A stretch of DNA of 64,000 nt from Bacillus sp. B15-48 (GCF_016879755.1 NZ_WOFU01000001.1:124001-188000), one strand, 5' to 3'. Positions 33,137 through 43,454 are shown, counted from the first letter of the stretch. Notes: generated from the sequence alone by a model not told the origin. A program made the numbers and translations.

Positions 33137-33484
33137 TTAATTCTTTTTTAAAAGTGTATTTTGCAAAATTAAATTTGCGAGTGACATAATCAACACAGTT
33201 AAAAGGGCCATGCCGAAGCCACTAATTTCAAAAGAACTCCCCATTAATGCTTCTGTTAACATCAGCGTAATCGCATTAATGACGATGAGAAATAAACCTA
33301 ATGTTAAAATGGTCACGGGCAAAGTAAAAATAATTAAAATTGGCCGGACAAGAATATTCAAAATCGAAAGCATAAAACTTGCTCCCAGTGCCGCTCCAAA
33401 ACTTGATACATAAAAAGATTCAAAATAACCCGCGATGGCGATGAACAACACCGCGTTGATGAAAATCCCTAATACCCATTTCAT
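33137..33484 (-). CDS. yvlD: YvlD-like holin-family membrane protein
   Basis: A 115-residue protein with four hydrophobic helices belonging to the family named phage holin 4_2 (YvlD). LILQNTLLKKN forms the C-terminus and SILNILVRPILIIFTLPVTI the central amphipathic-to-hydrophobic stretch. The role is unknown. It overlaps yvlB by 4 bases. In B. subtilis yvlABCD is a sigma-W operon for envelope stress; here yvlA and the PspC-like yvlC are absent. Confidence 0.88.
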   Translation of the reverse strand: MKWVLGIFINAVLFIAIAGYFESFYVSSFGAALGASFMLSILNILVRPILIIFTLPVTILTLGLFLIVINAITLMLTEALMGSSFEISGFGMALLTVLIMSLANLILQNTLLKKN

Positions 33485-34611
33485 TGGATTTTTTTAAGCG
33501 AAATGGCTCCCGTTTTAGAATCGGCATATATTCTTAACGGAGATCTGCTTTCATCCTTCGCGGCAAAGCGAAGGAACTTTTGTACCATTTCACTTTTTTC
33601 TTCAACCACTTCAAGCCCATCAATCTCAAGTTTAAATTGACCTAGATTGGACCTGAGTTCCCCCTGTGGCGAAGCATCTTGAGGAATCACTAAATGGATT
33701 CCGCCAGTTGCTGTTTTCGCCTCAATATTCTCACAAGCTTGATCACTCACTGTACAATGAATACTGCCACTAAAAGATTGGAGGTCAACACGGCGGAATG
33801 TCCCCTCTGCATTAATCGCCCCATTTAGCGTTTCCGCTTCAAGATCATCGACACGACTATTCATTAGTTCAATATGTCCATTCGCCGTTTCAGTTTCGAG
33901 CTTGTTACAATCTAGGTTTTCAAACGACACTTTGCCATTCGCTGTTTTCACTTTAAAATTATCAACCACTAAATTTCTCGCTGTAATGGAGCCATTGAAA
34001 AGTCTGATTCTCGCCTTCTCATAATCCGTACGTGGAAGATAAACAATTACATCCATTTTCATCCACTTTTGTTGTGAGGAGAATCTGAGTTTTTGGGCTT
34101 CAATCGCGAAAATCGCTTCCTCCAGCAACTTTCGACGCGCTTCCTCTTGGGATTCCACTCGGTATACCTTCGTCGCACATTCGATTCGGACATCATCTTG
34201 ATCCCACGGAATGACATCAATGGAGCCATTCGCAATATCGATATCAATATCTTTTAAATACGCGCCACCTTGCTGGAAAATATGGGTAATATCAATCGAT
34301 TGCCCAAAATTAAAATCAAGATCGAAATCTTTAATTTTTTTAAAGGCTGTATCGACGAAATCAACGAATTTGTCGACTGCGGAGTGGATCTTCTGGCTTG
34401 TTGATTCATCTCTCCTCGCCTCTTCTTCATTCGCTCCTGAATACCTTTGTTCAGATTTTACAGTCGTTGATAGCTCTGTAATTAAATTCGCTTTCTTTTC
34501 CTCCATCGAATCATGCTTCTTCTCAAGCTCTTCAATTAAAAACAGCGCCTCATCTACAGCTAGTTTCCCATCCTCTACTAACTTTAAAATCTTCTTCCGT
34601 TCTTCCTTCAT
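33481..34611 (-). CDS. yvlB: YvlB-like DUF4097 protein
   Basis: A 376-residue cytoplasmic-looking protein. The first 35 residues are a charged helical SHOCT-like module (KKILKLVEDGKLAVDEALFLIEELEKK). Residues 120-370 form the DUF4097 right-handed beta-helix-like repeat (GSITARNLVVDNFKVKTANG, ETANGHIELMNSRVDDLEAE). The B. subtilis ortholog lies in a sigma-W operon and is linked to envelope stress; no enzymatic residues are evident. It is the first gene after the sigma-W-type promoter at 34692-34718. Confidence 0.9.
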   Translation of the reverse strand: MKEERKKILKLVEDGKLAVDEALFLIEELEKKHDSMEEKKANLITELSTTVKSEQRYSGANEEEARRDESTSQKIHSAVDKFVDFVDTAFKKIKDFDLDFNFGQSIDITHIFQQGGAYLKDIDIDIANGSIDVIPWDQDDVRIECATKVYRVESQEEARRKLLEEAIFAIEAQKLRFSSQQKWMKMDVIVYLPRTDYEKARIRLFNGSITARNLVVDNFKVKTANGKVSFENLDCNKLETETANGHIELMNSRVDDLEAETLNGAINAEGTFRRVDLQSFSGSIHCTVSDQACENIEAKTATGGIHLVIPQDASPQGELRSNLGQFKLEIDGLEVVEEKSEMVQKFLRFAAKDESRSPLRIYADSKTGAISLKKIQ

Positions 34612-34691
34612 TTTCTTTCCCTCCTCACAAGAATAGTTTATTCAGAGTTTTCGCCCGCAAAACCTTCCAGCCTTATATCAGTCAATAATAA

Positions 34692-34718
34692 TACGAAATT
34701 AAGCGTATAGAAGTTTCA
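34692..34718 (-). promoter_or_regulatory. Sigma-W-type promoter of yvlB-yvlD
   Basis: On the minus strand, TGAAAC (34713-34718) and CGTA (34692-34695) are 17 bases apart, close to the sigma-W consensus TGAAAC-N16-CGTA. It sits about 80 bases before yvlB, a sigma-W gene in B. subtilis. Confidence 0.75.
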
Positions 34719-34753
34719 CCTTATGAGCTGAAACAATGCTACATTCTTATTTT

Positions 34754-37633
34754 TTACGTATTGCTCACACTTTCTTCTCTTTCAACGATTTGTTGCTGCA
34801 TCCGCTTTCGGTCGCGCTCAAGGATAGGTTTTAAGTATGTTCCAGTATACGATTCCGGGACATCTGCTATCTGTTCAGGAGTACCGGCAGCAACGATCAT
34901 CCCACCTTTATCTCCACCTTCAGGACCTAAGTCAGTAATATAATCAGCCGCTTTAATGACGTCTAAATTATGTTCAATGACTAGAACGGTGTCCCCATTT
35001 TCAACTAAACGTTGGAGAACAACGAGCAATCTTGAAATATCATCAACATGTAAACCTGTTGTTGGTTCATCTAAAATATAAAGAGTTTTCCCCGTTGAAC
35101 GGCGATGTAGTTCAGAAGCTAACTTCACACGCTGTGCCTCTCCTCCTGAAAGTGTCGTCGCAGGTTGACCAAGGGTAACGTAACCTAAACCGACATCATG
35201 AATCGTTTGCAATTTCCGTTTGATTTTTGGGATATTGCTAAAAAATTCTAATGCGTCTTCAACCGTCAGATCAAGAATATCCGCAATGCTTTTCCCTTTA
35301 TATTTTACTTCAAGCGTTTCTCGGTTGTAGCGTTTTCCGTGGCAAACTTCACAAGGGACATAAACATCAGGTAAAAAGTGCATTTCAATTTTAAGAATCC
35401 CATCGCCCCGGCATGCTTCACAGCGGCCACCCTTTACATTAAAACTGAAGCGTCCTTTTTTATAGCCTCTTACTTTCGCCTCATTTGTCGAAGCAAACAC
35501 ATCACGAATATCATCGAATACGCCTGTATAAGTTGCTGGATTCGATCTTGGCGTCCGTCCAATTGGAGATTGATCAATATCAATTACTTTATCAAGATGC
35601 TCAATCCCATTGATTTCTCGATACGCCCCTGGTTTACTCTTTGCTCGATGCAGTTTCATTGCTAATGTCTTTTGTAAAATTTCATTAATTAATGTGCTTT
35701 TTCCAGATCCGGAAACACCTGTCACCGCAGTAAACGTTCCAAGCGGAAACTTTACGTTGACATTTTTTAAATTATTTTCCTTTGCACCTTTAATTTCAAT
35801 ATAGCGACCATTTCCTTTTCGTCGTTCAATTGGGAGCGGGATGAACCTCTTCCCTTCAAGATATTGACCTGTTAACGAAGCTGGATCCTTCATCACTTCC
35901 ATGGGCGTTCCTGAAGAGACAATTTCACCTCCATGAGCACCCGCACCAGGACCAACGTCAATTAAATAATCAGCAGCAAGCATCGTATCCTCATCATGCT
36001 CAACGACAATAAGGGTATTGCCTATATCACGCATTTGTTTCAACGTATAAATCAAACGGTCATTATCACGTTGATGTAGTCCAATGGATGGCTCATCAAG
36101 AATATAAAGGACCCCCGTTAACCTTGAACCAATCTGGGTCGCAAGTCGAATACGCTGAGCCTCTCCGCCAGATAAGCTTCCGGCAGCTCGGTATAATGTT
36201 AAATAATCAAGCCCAACATTCATTAAAAATCCAAGGCGTTCTTTTATTTCTTGAAAAATTAGCTTGCCAATTTGCATCTCTTTTTCCGAAAGCTGTAACT
36301 GGTTAAAAAATTGATACGCCTCTCCAATTGACAGTGCGGTCAGTTCGCCAATATGATGACCAGCAATAAGCACAGCAAGACTCTCCGGCTTAAGTCGATA
36401 CCCTTTACATGAGTGACAAGCTAGCTCTCCCATGTATTTTTCCATTTGTTCGCGCGTAAAATCAGAGCTCGTTTCTTTATAGCGCCTTTCAACATTGCGA
36501 AGGACCCCTTCAAATTGGACGTAGTTCTCGCGCAATTGGCCAAAATCATTTTCATACCGGAAATAAATACGCTCATCTCCCGAGCCATAAAGAATTTTAT
36601 CGAGCTGATCTTTCGGAAGGTCTTTGATTGGGACATCTTGATCAATTCCGAAATGATTACAAACCGCATCAAGCAGGCTCGGATAATATTGCGAGCTAAC
36701 TGGCTCCCAAGGTGCAACCGCATGCTGTTTTAAGCTTAACTCTTTATTCGGGATGACGAGATCAACATCAACTTCCATTTTGACACCAAGTCCATCACAT
36801 TCTGGGCAGGCACCAAATGGATTATTAAATGAAAACATTCGTGGTTGAAGATCGCCGATGGCAAACCCGCAAATTGGACATGAGTGGTTTTCACTGAACA
36901 AAAGCTCTTCCTCACCAATCACATCAACCAACACTTTGCCTTCACCAAGCTTTAGAGCCGATTCCAGGGAATCAGCAACCCGTGCTGCTACCCCCTCTTT
37001 AACGACAATACGGTCAATAACTACTTCAATCGAATGCTTCTTATTTTTATCTAGCTCAATCTCTTCCCCGACATCATACATCTCTCCATCGATTCGAACA
37101 CGAACATATCCTTGCTTCTTTATATCTTCAAGAATTTTCACATGCATGCCTTTACGCCCGGAAACGACCGGTGCTAAAATCTGCATTTTCGTTCGCTCGG
37201 GATATTCAAGAATTCGGTCGACCATCTGTTCAATCGTCTGCGAAGAAATTTCAATATTATGGTGAGGACAGATTGGATGCCCTACCCTCGCAAATAACAA
37301 ACGTAAATAATCATAAATTTCCGTCACGGTTGCCACTGTTGACCGAGGATTTCGACTTGTTGTCTTCTGATCAATTGATATTGCCGGGGATAGGCCATCA
37401 ATTGAATCGACATCTGGTTTATCCATTTGCCCGAGAAATTGCCGGGCATATGCTGACAATGATTCAACGTAGCGCCGTTGACCTTCCGCATAAATCGTAT
37501 CAAAAGCCAGTGAGGACTTTCCTGAGCCAGAAAGTCCTGTGATTACGACTAGCTTGTCTCGCGGAATCGTGACATCGATATTTTTTAAATTATGTGCCCT
37601 AGCGCCTTTTACAATTATTTTATCCAATGCCAT
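34754..37633 (-). CDS. uvrA: Excinuclease ABC subunit A
   Basis: UvrA is the damage-sensing ABC ATPase dimer of nucleotide excision repair. The 959-residue protein has two ATPase halves (Walker [13 protein letters not shown] and [12 protein letters not shown]; two [12 protein letters not shown] / [12 protein letters not shown] signatures). Its zinc modules are CPICGF...CPECDG and CEACRGDG...CEVCHG. Length is normal. It lies 7 bases after uvrB and is surely co-transcribed with it. A LexA-type half-site pair upstream of uvrB would put both under SOS control. Confidence 0.98.
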   Translation of the reverse strand: MALDKIIVKGARAHNLKNIDVTIPRDKLVVITGLSGSGKSSLAFDTIYAEGQRRYVESLSAYARQFLGQMDKPDVDSIDGLSPAISIDQKTTSRNPRSTVATVTEIYDYLRLLFARVGHPICPHHNIEISSQTIEQMVDRILEYPERTKMQILAPVVSGRKGMHVKILEDIKKQGYVRVRIDGEMYDVGEEIELDKNKKHSIEVVIDRIVVKEGVAARVADSLESALKLGEGKVLVDVIGEEELLFSENHSCPICGFAIGDLQPRMFSFNNPFGACPECDGLGVKMEVDVDLVIPNKELSLKQHAVAPWEPVSSQYYPSLLDAVCNHFGIDQDVPIKDLPKDQLDKILYGSGDERIYFRYENDFGQLRENYVQFEGVLRNVERRYKETSSDFTREQMEKYMGELACHSCKGYRLKPESLAVLIAGHHIGELTALSIGEAYQFFNQLQLSEKEMQIGKLIFQEIKERLGFLMNVGLDYLTLYRAAGSLSGGEAQRIRLATQIGSRLTGVLYILDEPSIGLHQRDNDRLIYTLKQMRDIGNTLIVVEHDEDTMLAADYLIDVGPGAGAHGGEIVSSGTPMEVMKDPASLTGQYLEGKRFIPLPIERRKGNGRYIEIKGAKENNLKNVNVKFPLGTFTAVTGVSGSGKSTLINEILQKTLAMKLHRAKSKPGAYREINGIEHLDKVIDIDQSPIGRTPRSNPATYTGVFDDIRDVFASTNEAKVRGYKKGRFSFNVKGGRCEACRGDGILKIEMHFLPDVYVPCEVCHGKRYNRETLEVKYKGKSIADILDLTVEDALEFFSNIPKIKRKLQTIHDVGLGYVTLGQPATTLSGGEAQRVKLASELHRRSTGKTLYILDEPTTGLHVDDISRLLVVLQRLVENGDTVLVIEHNLDVIKAADYITDLGPEGGDKGGMIVAAGTPEQIADVPESYTGTYLKPILERDRKRMQQQIVEREESVSNT

Positions 37634-37640
37634 TGTTCTG

Positions 37641-39617
37641 TCATCCTTCCGCTTTTAACTCAAGTATAAGGTCACGCAGTTCCGCTGCTCGTTCAAAATT
37701 GAGCGCTTTCGCGGCTTCCTTCATGTCTTTTTCCATATTGACAATCATTTTCTCGCGTTCTTGCTTAGATAGCTTTTTTAAGCCTTCAGATGGGCTGTAT
37801 TCTTCTTGTTCCTCCGCAGCCACTGTCGCCCGAATCACATCACGAATGTCCTTCTGAATCGTTTTCGGTGTAATTCCATATTTTTGATTATATTCCTCTT
37901 GAATCAAACGGCGGCGTTTCGTTTCACTAATCGCTATTTCCATTGAATTCGTGATTTTATCGGCATACATAATCACATGCCCATTGGAATTCCTTGCAGC
38001 ACGGCCAATCGTCTGGATCAATGAACGCTCAGAACGTAAGAAACCTTCCTTATCTGCATCTAAAATGACGACTAGCGATACTTCAGGGATATCAAGGCCT
38101 TCCCTTAAGAGATTGATTCCAACGAGGACATCATATGTTCCAAGGCGAAGCTCGCGGATGATTTCAATCCGTTCAAGTGTCTTTACTTCAGAATGAAGGT
38201 ATTGAATTTTAATGCCGATTTCTTTCAAATAATCAGTTAAATCCTCAGACATCTTTTTCGTTAAAGTGGTAACCAATACCCGTTCATTTCGCTTTACTCT
38301 TTCTTGGATTTCACCGATCAAATCGTCAATTTGCCCTTCAATCGGTCGGATATCAATTGTTGGATCTAACAGTCCTGTCGGGCGAATAATTTGTTCAATC
38401 ATTTTCGGTGTGAGTTCAAGCTCATAAGGGCCAGGTGTTGCTGAAACATAAATGGCATTACGAATATGCTTTTCGAACTCCCCAAACATAAGCGGACGAT
38501 TATCAAGTGCGGAAGGCAAGCGGAACCCATGCTCAACCAATACATTTTTTCTTGCTTGGTCACCGTTATACATCCCGCGAATTTGCGGAAGTGTGACATG
38601 GGACTCATCGATAATTAGCAAAAAGTCCTCAGGAAAATAATCAATCAATGTATAGGGCGTTGAACCTGGTGGTCTCAATGTTAAATGGCGGGAATAGTTT
38701 TCAATTCCTGAACAAAACCCCATTTCCCGCATCATTTCTAAATCGTATCGAGTGCGTTGTTCTAAACGCTGTGCCTCAAGCAATTTATCATTTTCACGCA
38801 ATTCTGCTAGTCTTTCCTCCAGCTCTTTTTCGATATTTTCAATGGCGACACGCATTTTTTCTTCACGGGTAACGAAGTGGGATGCCGGAAAAATGGCGAC
38901 ATGTTCGCGTTCACCGATGATTTCTCCTGTTAATGCATCTACTTCACGAATGCGGTCGATTTCATCGCCAAAAAATTCAACCCGTATGCAATGCTCATCC
39001 CTAGAAACCGGGAAAATTTCAACCACATCTCCGCGCACGCGGAATGTCCCCCGTTTAAAATCAATATCATTGCGTTCGTATTGAACATCAACTAGCCTAT
39101 GTAAAAGTTTATTTCTTTCAATATCCATTCCTGTTCTTAAAGAAACAACGAGTTCACGATATTCTTCCGGAGAACCGAGACCATAAATACAGCTTACACT
39201 TGCAATAATAATGACATCCTGACGTTCAAATAACGCAGACGTTGCCGAATGCCGCAGTTTATCAATTTCATCATTGATACTTGCATCTTTCTCGATAAAT
39301 GTATCCGTTTGTGGTACATACGCTTCTGGTTGATAATAATCGTAATAACTAACAAAATACTCAACCGCATTGTTAGGAAAAAATTCCTTAAACTCGCTAT
39401 ATAATTGGCCAGCCAATGTTTTATTATGAGCGATTACTAATGTCGGTTTGGTTACTTCTTTTATCACATTGGAAACAGTAAACGTTTTACCTGTTCCTGT
39501 TGCCCCAAGTAGGGTTTGATGTTGTTTATTTTCTTTAATCCCCTGAACCAGTTGTCTGATCGCTTCCGGTTGATCACCTTGTGGGGAATATTTTGATACC
39601 AATTCAAACTGGTCCAT
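37641..39617 (-). CDS. uvrB: Excinuclease ABC subunit B
   Basis: UvrB is the DNA-loading helicase-like subunit that verifies lesions and recruits UvrC. The 658-residue protein has Walker [12 protein letters not shown] and the strand-separating beta-hairpin with [20 protein letters not shown]. Helicase motifs include DESHVTLPQ and [11 protein letters not shown]-terminal UVR coiled coil for UvrC contact ([18 protein letters not shown]) is present. It starts at ATG behind TAGGAGG. In B. subtilis csbA precedes uvrB; here csbA is 12 kb away and a kinase gene faces uvrB instead. Confidence 0.98.
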   Translation of the reverse strand: MDQFELVSKYSPQGDQPEAIRQLVQGIKENKQHQTLLGATGTGKTFTVSNVIKEVTKPTLVIAHNKTLAGQLYSEFKEFFPNNAVEYFVSYYDYYQPEAYVPQTDTFIEKDASINDEIDKLRHSATSALFERQDVIIIASVSCIYGLGSPEEYRELVVSLRTGMDIERNKLLHRLVDVQYERNDIDFKRGTFRVRGDVVEIFPVSRDEHCIRVEFFGDEIDRIREVDALTGEIIGEREHVAIFPASHFVTREEKMRVAIENIEKELEERLAELRENDKLLEAQRLEQRTRYDLEMMREMGFCSGIENYSRHLTLRPPGSTPYTLIDYFPEDFLLIIDESHVTLPQIRGMYNGDQARKNVLVEHGFRLPSALDNRPLMFGEFEKHIRNAIYVSATPGPYELELTPKMIEQIIRPTGLLDPTIDIRPIEGQIDDLIGEIQERVKRNERVLVTTLTKKMSEDLTDYLKEIGIKIQYLHSEVKTLERIEIIRELRLGTYDVLVGINLLREGLDIPEVSLVVILDADKEGFLRSERSLIQTIGRAARNSNGHVIMYADKITNSMEIAISETKRRRLIQEEYNQKYGITPKTIQKDIRDVIRATVAAEEQEEYSPSEGLKKLSKQEREKMIVNMEKDMKEAAKALNFERAAELRDLILELKAEG

Positions 39618-39692
39618 GAAAGCATTGCCTCCTAAATAAAATTCAATATCCTCATTTTACCACAATATGACGTTAACAAACCACCAATACAC

Positions 39693-39704
39693 AAACAAGC
39701 GTTC
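39693..39704 (-). promoter_or_regulatory. Candidate LexA (SOS) box of uvrB
   Basis: On the minus strand GAACGCTTGTTT, followed by G, approximates the Bacillus box CGAAC-N4-GTTCG with mismatches on one side. It lies 76 bases upstream of uvrB, which is SOS-regulated in B. subtilis. Confidence 0.5.
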
Positions 39705-39766
39705 TCAACCAAAAATACACCCCTTTCCCCTATAAAAAAAGAAAAAAGGATAAAAAGTTCAAAAAA

Positions 39767-39789
39767 TGTTCATAAGTGTGATATGAACA
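39767..39789. promoter_or_regulatory. 8-7-8 inverted repeat before the KinB-like gene
   Basis: TGTTCATA, seven bases, then TATGAACA is a perfect inverted repeat 63 bases before the kinase start. It could be a regulator site for the kinase gene or for divergent uvrB. The binding protein is unknown. Confidence 0.4.
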
Positions 39790-39852
39790 ACAGTTTTCTT
39801 GAAATATGTGTATTAAAATGAAAGGATATAAGGAAGAGGGGAAGTGATGTGA

Positions 39853-41163
39853 TTGTATTTTGATGACTCTGCTACGTTTTTTTATTTACCGTTAGCCCTT
39901 TGGGTGATGCAGATTTTAATTATTTTATTTCCAACACTGTTATATCAATCTTATTTTAAAAAGAAGTTCCAGTCTGTTAAACAGCGAAAAGTTTGGCTTA
40001 TTATCATGTATGGGTTGTCTATCCTCCTTTGCATGTCATTTCCCGTGGCCGTCAGCAACGGATATATGTTAGATTTCAGATACATTCCGCTGATTCTCGG
40101 TTTTTTATATGGGGGATATCAAGTCGGAACTCCACTTCTTGTCGCTGTTTTGCTCATACGTTTTATCATTGGTGGACAAGGGTTTATTCTTACACTAGTA
40201 ATTTGTCTCATTCTTATCATTATTTTTTATTTCACCTTAGCAAAGTTTGAAAAATATGATTCTCACGGTAAACGGGTGTATGCGCTTTCTCTATTGCTAT
40301 TAACGGTGATTGCATTTGGAGGTGGCACGCACTTTTTCAATGATCAGATGATTTCCGCAGGAGAGTTTGTCCTGTTATTGGTGTTCGGAACATTAACGAT
40401 TTTAACGATGCTTTCGACCATTCAAATTCACGAATCGATGTTAGAATTAGAGAAAATCAATTATGAAATCATTGAGTATGAAAAAATGCATTTAATTAGT
40501 CAATTTTCGATCAGTATCGCTCATAAGCTACAGTCCCCCATTCACAATGTCCATAAATCACTTGATGCTTTGAAATCGATTGAATTACCTGGAAAAGGGC
40601 GAGCGATCGTTCAAGATATGGATGATGAACTAGCTAAAGCATTAAATATTATTGAAGATTATCTAGTTTTAACAAATGAAAACGAAAATCCGAATATGTG
40701 TCTCAACGTTCATGATGAATTCGATTACATCATTCAATCGGTACAGTCTTATGCCCAGATGCATAATGTGGAATTGAAATTCTATCCCGCTGTTGACAAA
40801 AACTTATTTATTAAAGGCGACAAATATCAATTCAGGCATGCGATTTTAAATTTAATAAAAAATGGCATTGAAGCGAGCAAAACCAACAATGGCGTCGTCG
40901 AAATGGCGATTCATGAAATGTTAGATTCCATTTATATTATTATCGAGGATAATGGTAGAGGCATGACAAGTGAAGAAGTAAATCGAATTGGAAGTCCGGT
41001 AAATTCCAATAAGAAAAATGGCACTGGACTCGGTACATTAGTTGCGTTGAACATTATAAAATCGATGTCTGGCAAAGTAGACGTCTCGAGCCAACTTAAC
41101 AAAGGAACAACCTTTTCAATCATTCTACCAAAAGCAAATGGCGAACACGCTGGCAATGAGTGA
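39853..41163 (+). CDS. KinB-like membrane sensor histidine kinase with atypical H box
   Basis: A 436-residue kinase. Residues 1-190 hold about six membrane helices of the 5TM-LYT/KinB type. A HisKA-like helix follows, then an HATPase domain with N box NLIKNGIEAS, D box DNGRGM and G box GTGLGT. The H box reads SIAHKLQSP (His224-Lys225), whereas the family has His-Glu. The Glu is the usual base for autophosphorylation, so kinase activity is uncertain. The only start is TTG at 39853. No response regulator is adjacent, which fits an orphan sporulation-type kinase. A terminator lies in the repeat that follows. Confidence 0.85.
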   Translation: MYFDDSATFFYLPLALWVMQILIILFPTLLYQSYFKKKFQSVKQRKVWLIIMYGLSILLCMSFPVAVSNGYMLDFRYIPLILGFLYGGYQVGTPLLVAVLLIRFIIGGQGFILTLVICLILIIIFYFTLAKFEKYDSHGKRVYALSLLLLTVIAFGGGTHFFNDQMISAGEFVLLLVFGTLTILTMLSTIQIHESMLELEKINYEIIEYEKMHLISQFSISIAHKLQSPIHNVHKSLDALKSIELPGKGRAIVQDMDDELAKALNIIEDYLVLTNENENPNMCLNVHDEFDYIIQSVQSYAQMHNVELKFYPAVDKNLFIKGDKYQFRHAILNLIKNGIEASKTNNGVVEMAIHEMLDSIYIIIEDNGRGMTSEEVNRIGSPVNSNKKNGTGLGTLVALNIIKSMSGKVDVSSQLNKGTTFSIILPKANGEHAGNE

Positions 41164-41202
41164 TCAAAGGTTGAGACGTAAAAGAGTATGTTCGCCGCAA
41201 AT

Positions 41203-41678
41203 AACCGGTTCCGTTTCCTATCGCAAAACGTCAATTTGCACAGGAAAATGGTATCCTTTTTGCTATAAAATAAATGTAGGGCAATTTGTAAGGCTAGAGA
41301 GATTAAAAAACATTCAAAAGAGCAAGGGTTTACCCCCTTGCTCTTTTGATTTTCATTGCTCATTCTTCGGTGTTTTTGCGAATTTTACTTTTTAAGATGT
41401 TTGCAAACCATTTTCGCCTTCGCCGTATCGATTTTTGTGTAGGGTTGAGAATGAATAAGCGGAGAATTTCCTGCTATTGTAGATAGGGGAAGCTTAAGAA
41501 GCGGATATAAGCGGAGAAATTCCGCTTAACTGCTCTAAATAAGACAAAATCCAAAGATTTGGCTCATATAAGCGGAAAAACTCCCCTTATTTTTAAGGAA
41601 ATATCGGTATTTCCCAGTTTAGCCGGAATTTTTCCGCTTATTTTTCAGACGCAGTGAAATCAACATCAGTTATAACAG
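41203..41678. repeat. ~475-bp interspersed direct repeat, copy A
   Basis: It aligns end to end with 57855-58329, roughly nine in ten bases equal by eye. It contains a perfect 14-bp stem around AGCAAGGG / CCCTTGCT (41315-41349) that can terminate the kinase mRNA. Next come a conserved unique stretch and several AAGCGGA / TCCGCTTA palindromes (41456-41640). No reading frame is conserved between the copies, so it is probably non-coding. Confidence 0.9.
41315..41349 (+). terminator. Terminator-like hairpin in repeat copy A
   Basis: CAAAAGAGCAAGGG and CCCTTGCTCTTTTG pair perfectly, with T-runs on both strands. It is the first strong stem after the KinB-like gene. Confidence 0.75.
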
Positions 41679-41801
41679 AGGTAACCTTAAATAAAAAACA
41701 ACAGTATTTTGCTGCGGTACACTGGCTATTGTACCCCCACATTTCAATATAACAATTGCACTACAGATGTTCCCAAAATAATGATCGAAATTCCTTTATA
41801 T

Positions 41802-41912
41802 CAATAAAGAAAACTCGCCGATTGGCGTATCCCTAAGGGCGAAGACAGAGGCGTAGTTGCCCTTATGCGTTATGAAAGTATAAATTTAAAAATTTATACT
41901 TTCATGTTAGCC
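41802..41912. repeat. Three-hairpin interspersed repeat, copy 2
   Basis: Homologous to 26203-26312. Stems are CGCC / GGCG (41816-41827), TAAGGGC / GCCCTTA (41834-41865) and a perfect 14-bp GAAAGTATAAATTT / AAATTTATACTTTC (41873-41903). The outermost pair of the third stem is T-A here and G-C in copy 1, a compensatory change. Confidence 0.8.
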
Positions 41913-41913
41913 C

Positions 41914-41951
41914 AAAAATAGACCTCCAAATTACCCCACAATTTGAAGGTC
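41914..41951 (-). terminator. dms operon terminator
   Basis: On the minus strand, GACCTTCAAATT / AATTTGGAGGTC encloses a 7-base loop and is followed by TATTTTT. Confidence 0.85.
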
Positions 41952-42027
41952 ATATTGCATTACATTTTTAATATTTGCGATAGTTAACGGAACCCGTTAC
42001 GCAGCGAACATACTCTTTTTTACTTCT

Positions 42028-42850
42028 TTATGCTCCTAATACATAGAACACGTAGCGGCTCATCCCTTCGGCAATGACAAACACAGCTAGCGCGGCATAA
42101 ACCAAAGCAAAATTCACTTTCGGTTGACTACTTAAAGATAAGTATCCTAAAACAGCCAATCCTACAAGTTCAATTACCCAGCGAACACCAATCATTCCTG
42201 AATAAGGGGGCAAGCTTCGCAGCGGCTGTTTCCCCTGTGATCATCTGGATTTCTGGGGTATAAGCGGCAAACATGGCCGATCCAATCACTTGAATCATCA
42301 CTCCTAATATCCCAAAGGTAAAGGCCCATTTAACGATTTTCTTAAGTTCTTCCCCTTTAAAAGATGGGAGAACGAGACTTGAACCAAGAACAGGGCCAAG
42401 GGCAAGTACAGTGCCAAAGAACACGACGTACGTATTTAGATGATCCCAGCCGTTGACACGAGTAACCGCATACGTTTGGGCCATTGTGAAAATTGCAGCG
42501 AGACCAATAATTCCGGTAATGAGCATCAAAGTTGGGCTTACTTTCTTGTTTAAGATTGCTAGTAAAGCTAGAATGCAAGCTAAGCCAATAAAGATTCCTA
42601 CAAAGACGATTTCATTGCTCATCCATGAGCGACCAAATCCTCTAATTGTGTTAAACGCACTCATCGGACTGCCTAAGTGGAAGAACGATCCGATTAAACC
42701 TACAATGGAAACGATGGCGATAACGATAAGCGGCAACTTCATTTCCGCCCCCGTTTTCGCTAAAATCCTGTCGATAAACCATAAGAACAAAATCCCGCCG
42801 ACTGCTGCTGGAATGGCAACAGTAAAAATTAATAACGACCATTCATGCAT
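42028..42850 (-). pseudogene. dmsC: DmsC-type membrane anchor, frameshifted at a C5 run
   Basis: The anchor/quinol dehydrogenase subunit of DMSO-reductase-like enzymes, with about eight helices. The upstream part (to residue ~215) reads normally to GETAAAKLAP and then runs into a stop. The expected continuation YSGMIGVRWVIELVGLAVLG is in another frame, ending at 42028. Removing one C from the run at 42206-42210 restores one frame of about 273 residues. It may be a true frameshift, slippage in the homopolymer or a sequencing error. It is last in torD-dmsA-dmsB-dmsC, 12 bases after dmsB. Confidence 0.85.
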
Positions 42851-42862
42851 GTAAATCCCTCC

Positions 42863-43441
42863 TTAAATAACCGCATCCTTATGTGCATTAATCACAAGGT
42901 TTGGTTTTGTAATCGTCGAACTTGGTATGCCTTTAATATCCGCATTTTCTCCATATTTTTGACGCAACTCATCAATTGGTCCAAAATCGATGGCTCTCAT
43001 AATACATGCAGAAACACATGCTGGCTTTTCGCCATTTTTACGAAGATCGAGACATGTATCACATTTTGTCATTTTTCCTAGTTCGTCATTAAATTGTGGG
43101 GCTCCGTATGGACAGTTCCAAACACAATATTTACAGCCAGCACATTTACTTTGATCAACAACGACAACACCATCTTCGTCACGTTTAAACATTGCACCAG
43201 TTGGACAACCTTCGACACAGCCGGGTTGATCACAGTGATTACATGCTAAAGAAATATTATACGCGGTCACATTATTGATCCATGCCCCATCTTTATCCTT
43301 TGTGAATTCACCGGATTCATTTACGTACACTCGACGGAAATTTACGCCAACAGGGTTGTCATTTTTGTCTTTACAAGCGACAACGCAGGCGTTACAGCCA
43401 TTGCAACGGGCTTGGTTAATATAAAAACCTAATTGTGCCAT
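42863..43441 (-). CDS. dmsB: DmsB-type four-cluster iron-sulfur subunit
   Basis: Electron-transfer subunit between the membrane anchor and the Mo catalytic subunit. The 192-residue protein has four ferredoxin-type cysteine groups: CNGCNACVVACK, CNHCDQPGCVEGCP, CAGCKYCVWNCP and CDTCLDLR...CVSACI. These would hold four 4Fe-4S clusters, as in E. coli DmsB. It has no signal and should follow the Tat-exported partner. It lies 13 bases after dmsA. Confidence 0.95.
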   Translation of the reverse strand: MAQLGFYINQARCNGCNACVVACKDKNDNPVGVNFRRVYVNESGEFTKDKDGAWINNVTAYNISLACNHCDQPGCVEGCPTGAMFKRDEDGVVVVDQSKCAGCKYCVWNCPYGAPQFNDELGKMTKCDTCLDLRKNGEKPACVSACIMRAIDFGPIDELRQKYGENADIKGIPSSTITKPNLVINAHKDAVI

Positions 43442-43454
43442 TTCTACTCCTCCT

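Larger units (their letters stand above)
41180..42019. repeat. Spacer bounded by ~48-bp inverted repeats
   Basis: The left arm is 41180-41227 and the right arm, inverted, is 41974-42019. They share AAAAGAGTATGTTCGC exactly, then GC, then GGTTCCGTT and CTATCGCAAA, with only a few differences. Arms begin 16 bases after the kinase stop and 8 bases after the dmsC stop. The 840-base interval holds no gene. It contains the ~475-bp repeat, a three-hairpin repeat and the dms terminator. No clear target-site duplication is seen. Confidence 0.7.

Noticed and set aside
41138-41395. 85-residue plus-strand frame in repeat copy A
   Set aside because: The frame is not kept in copy B because of small insertions and deletions, so the repeat is not coding.
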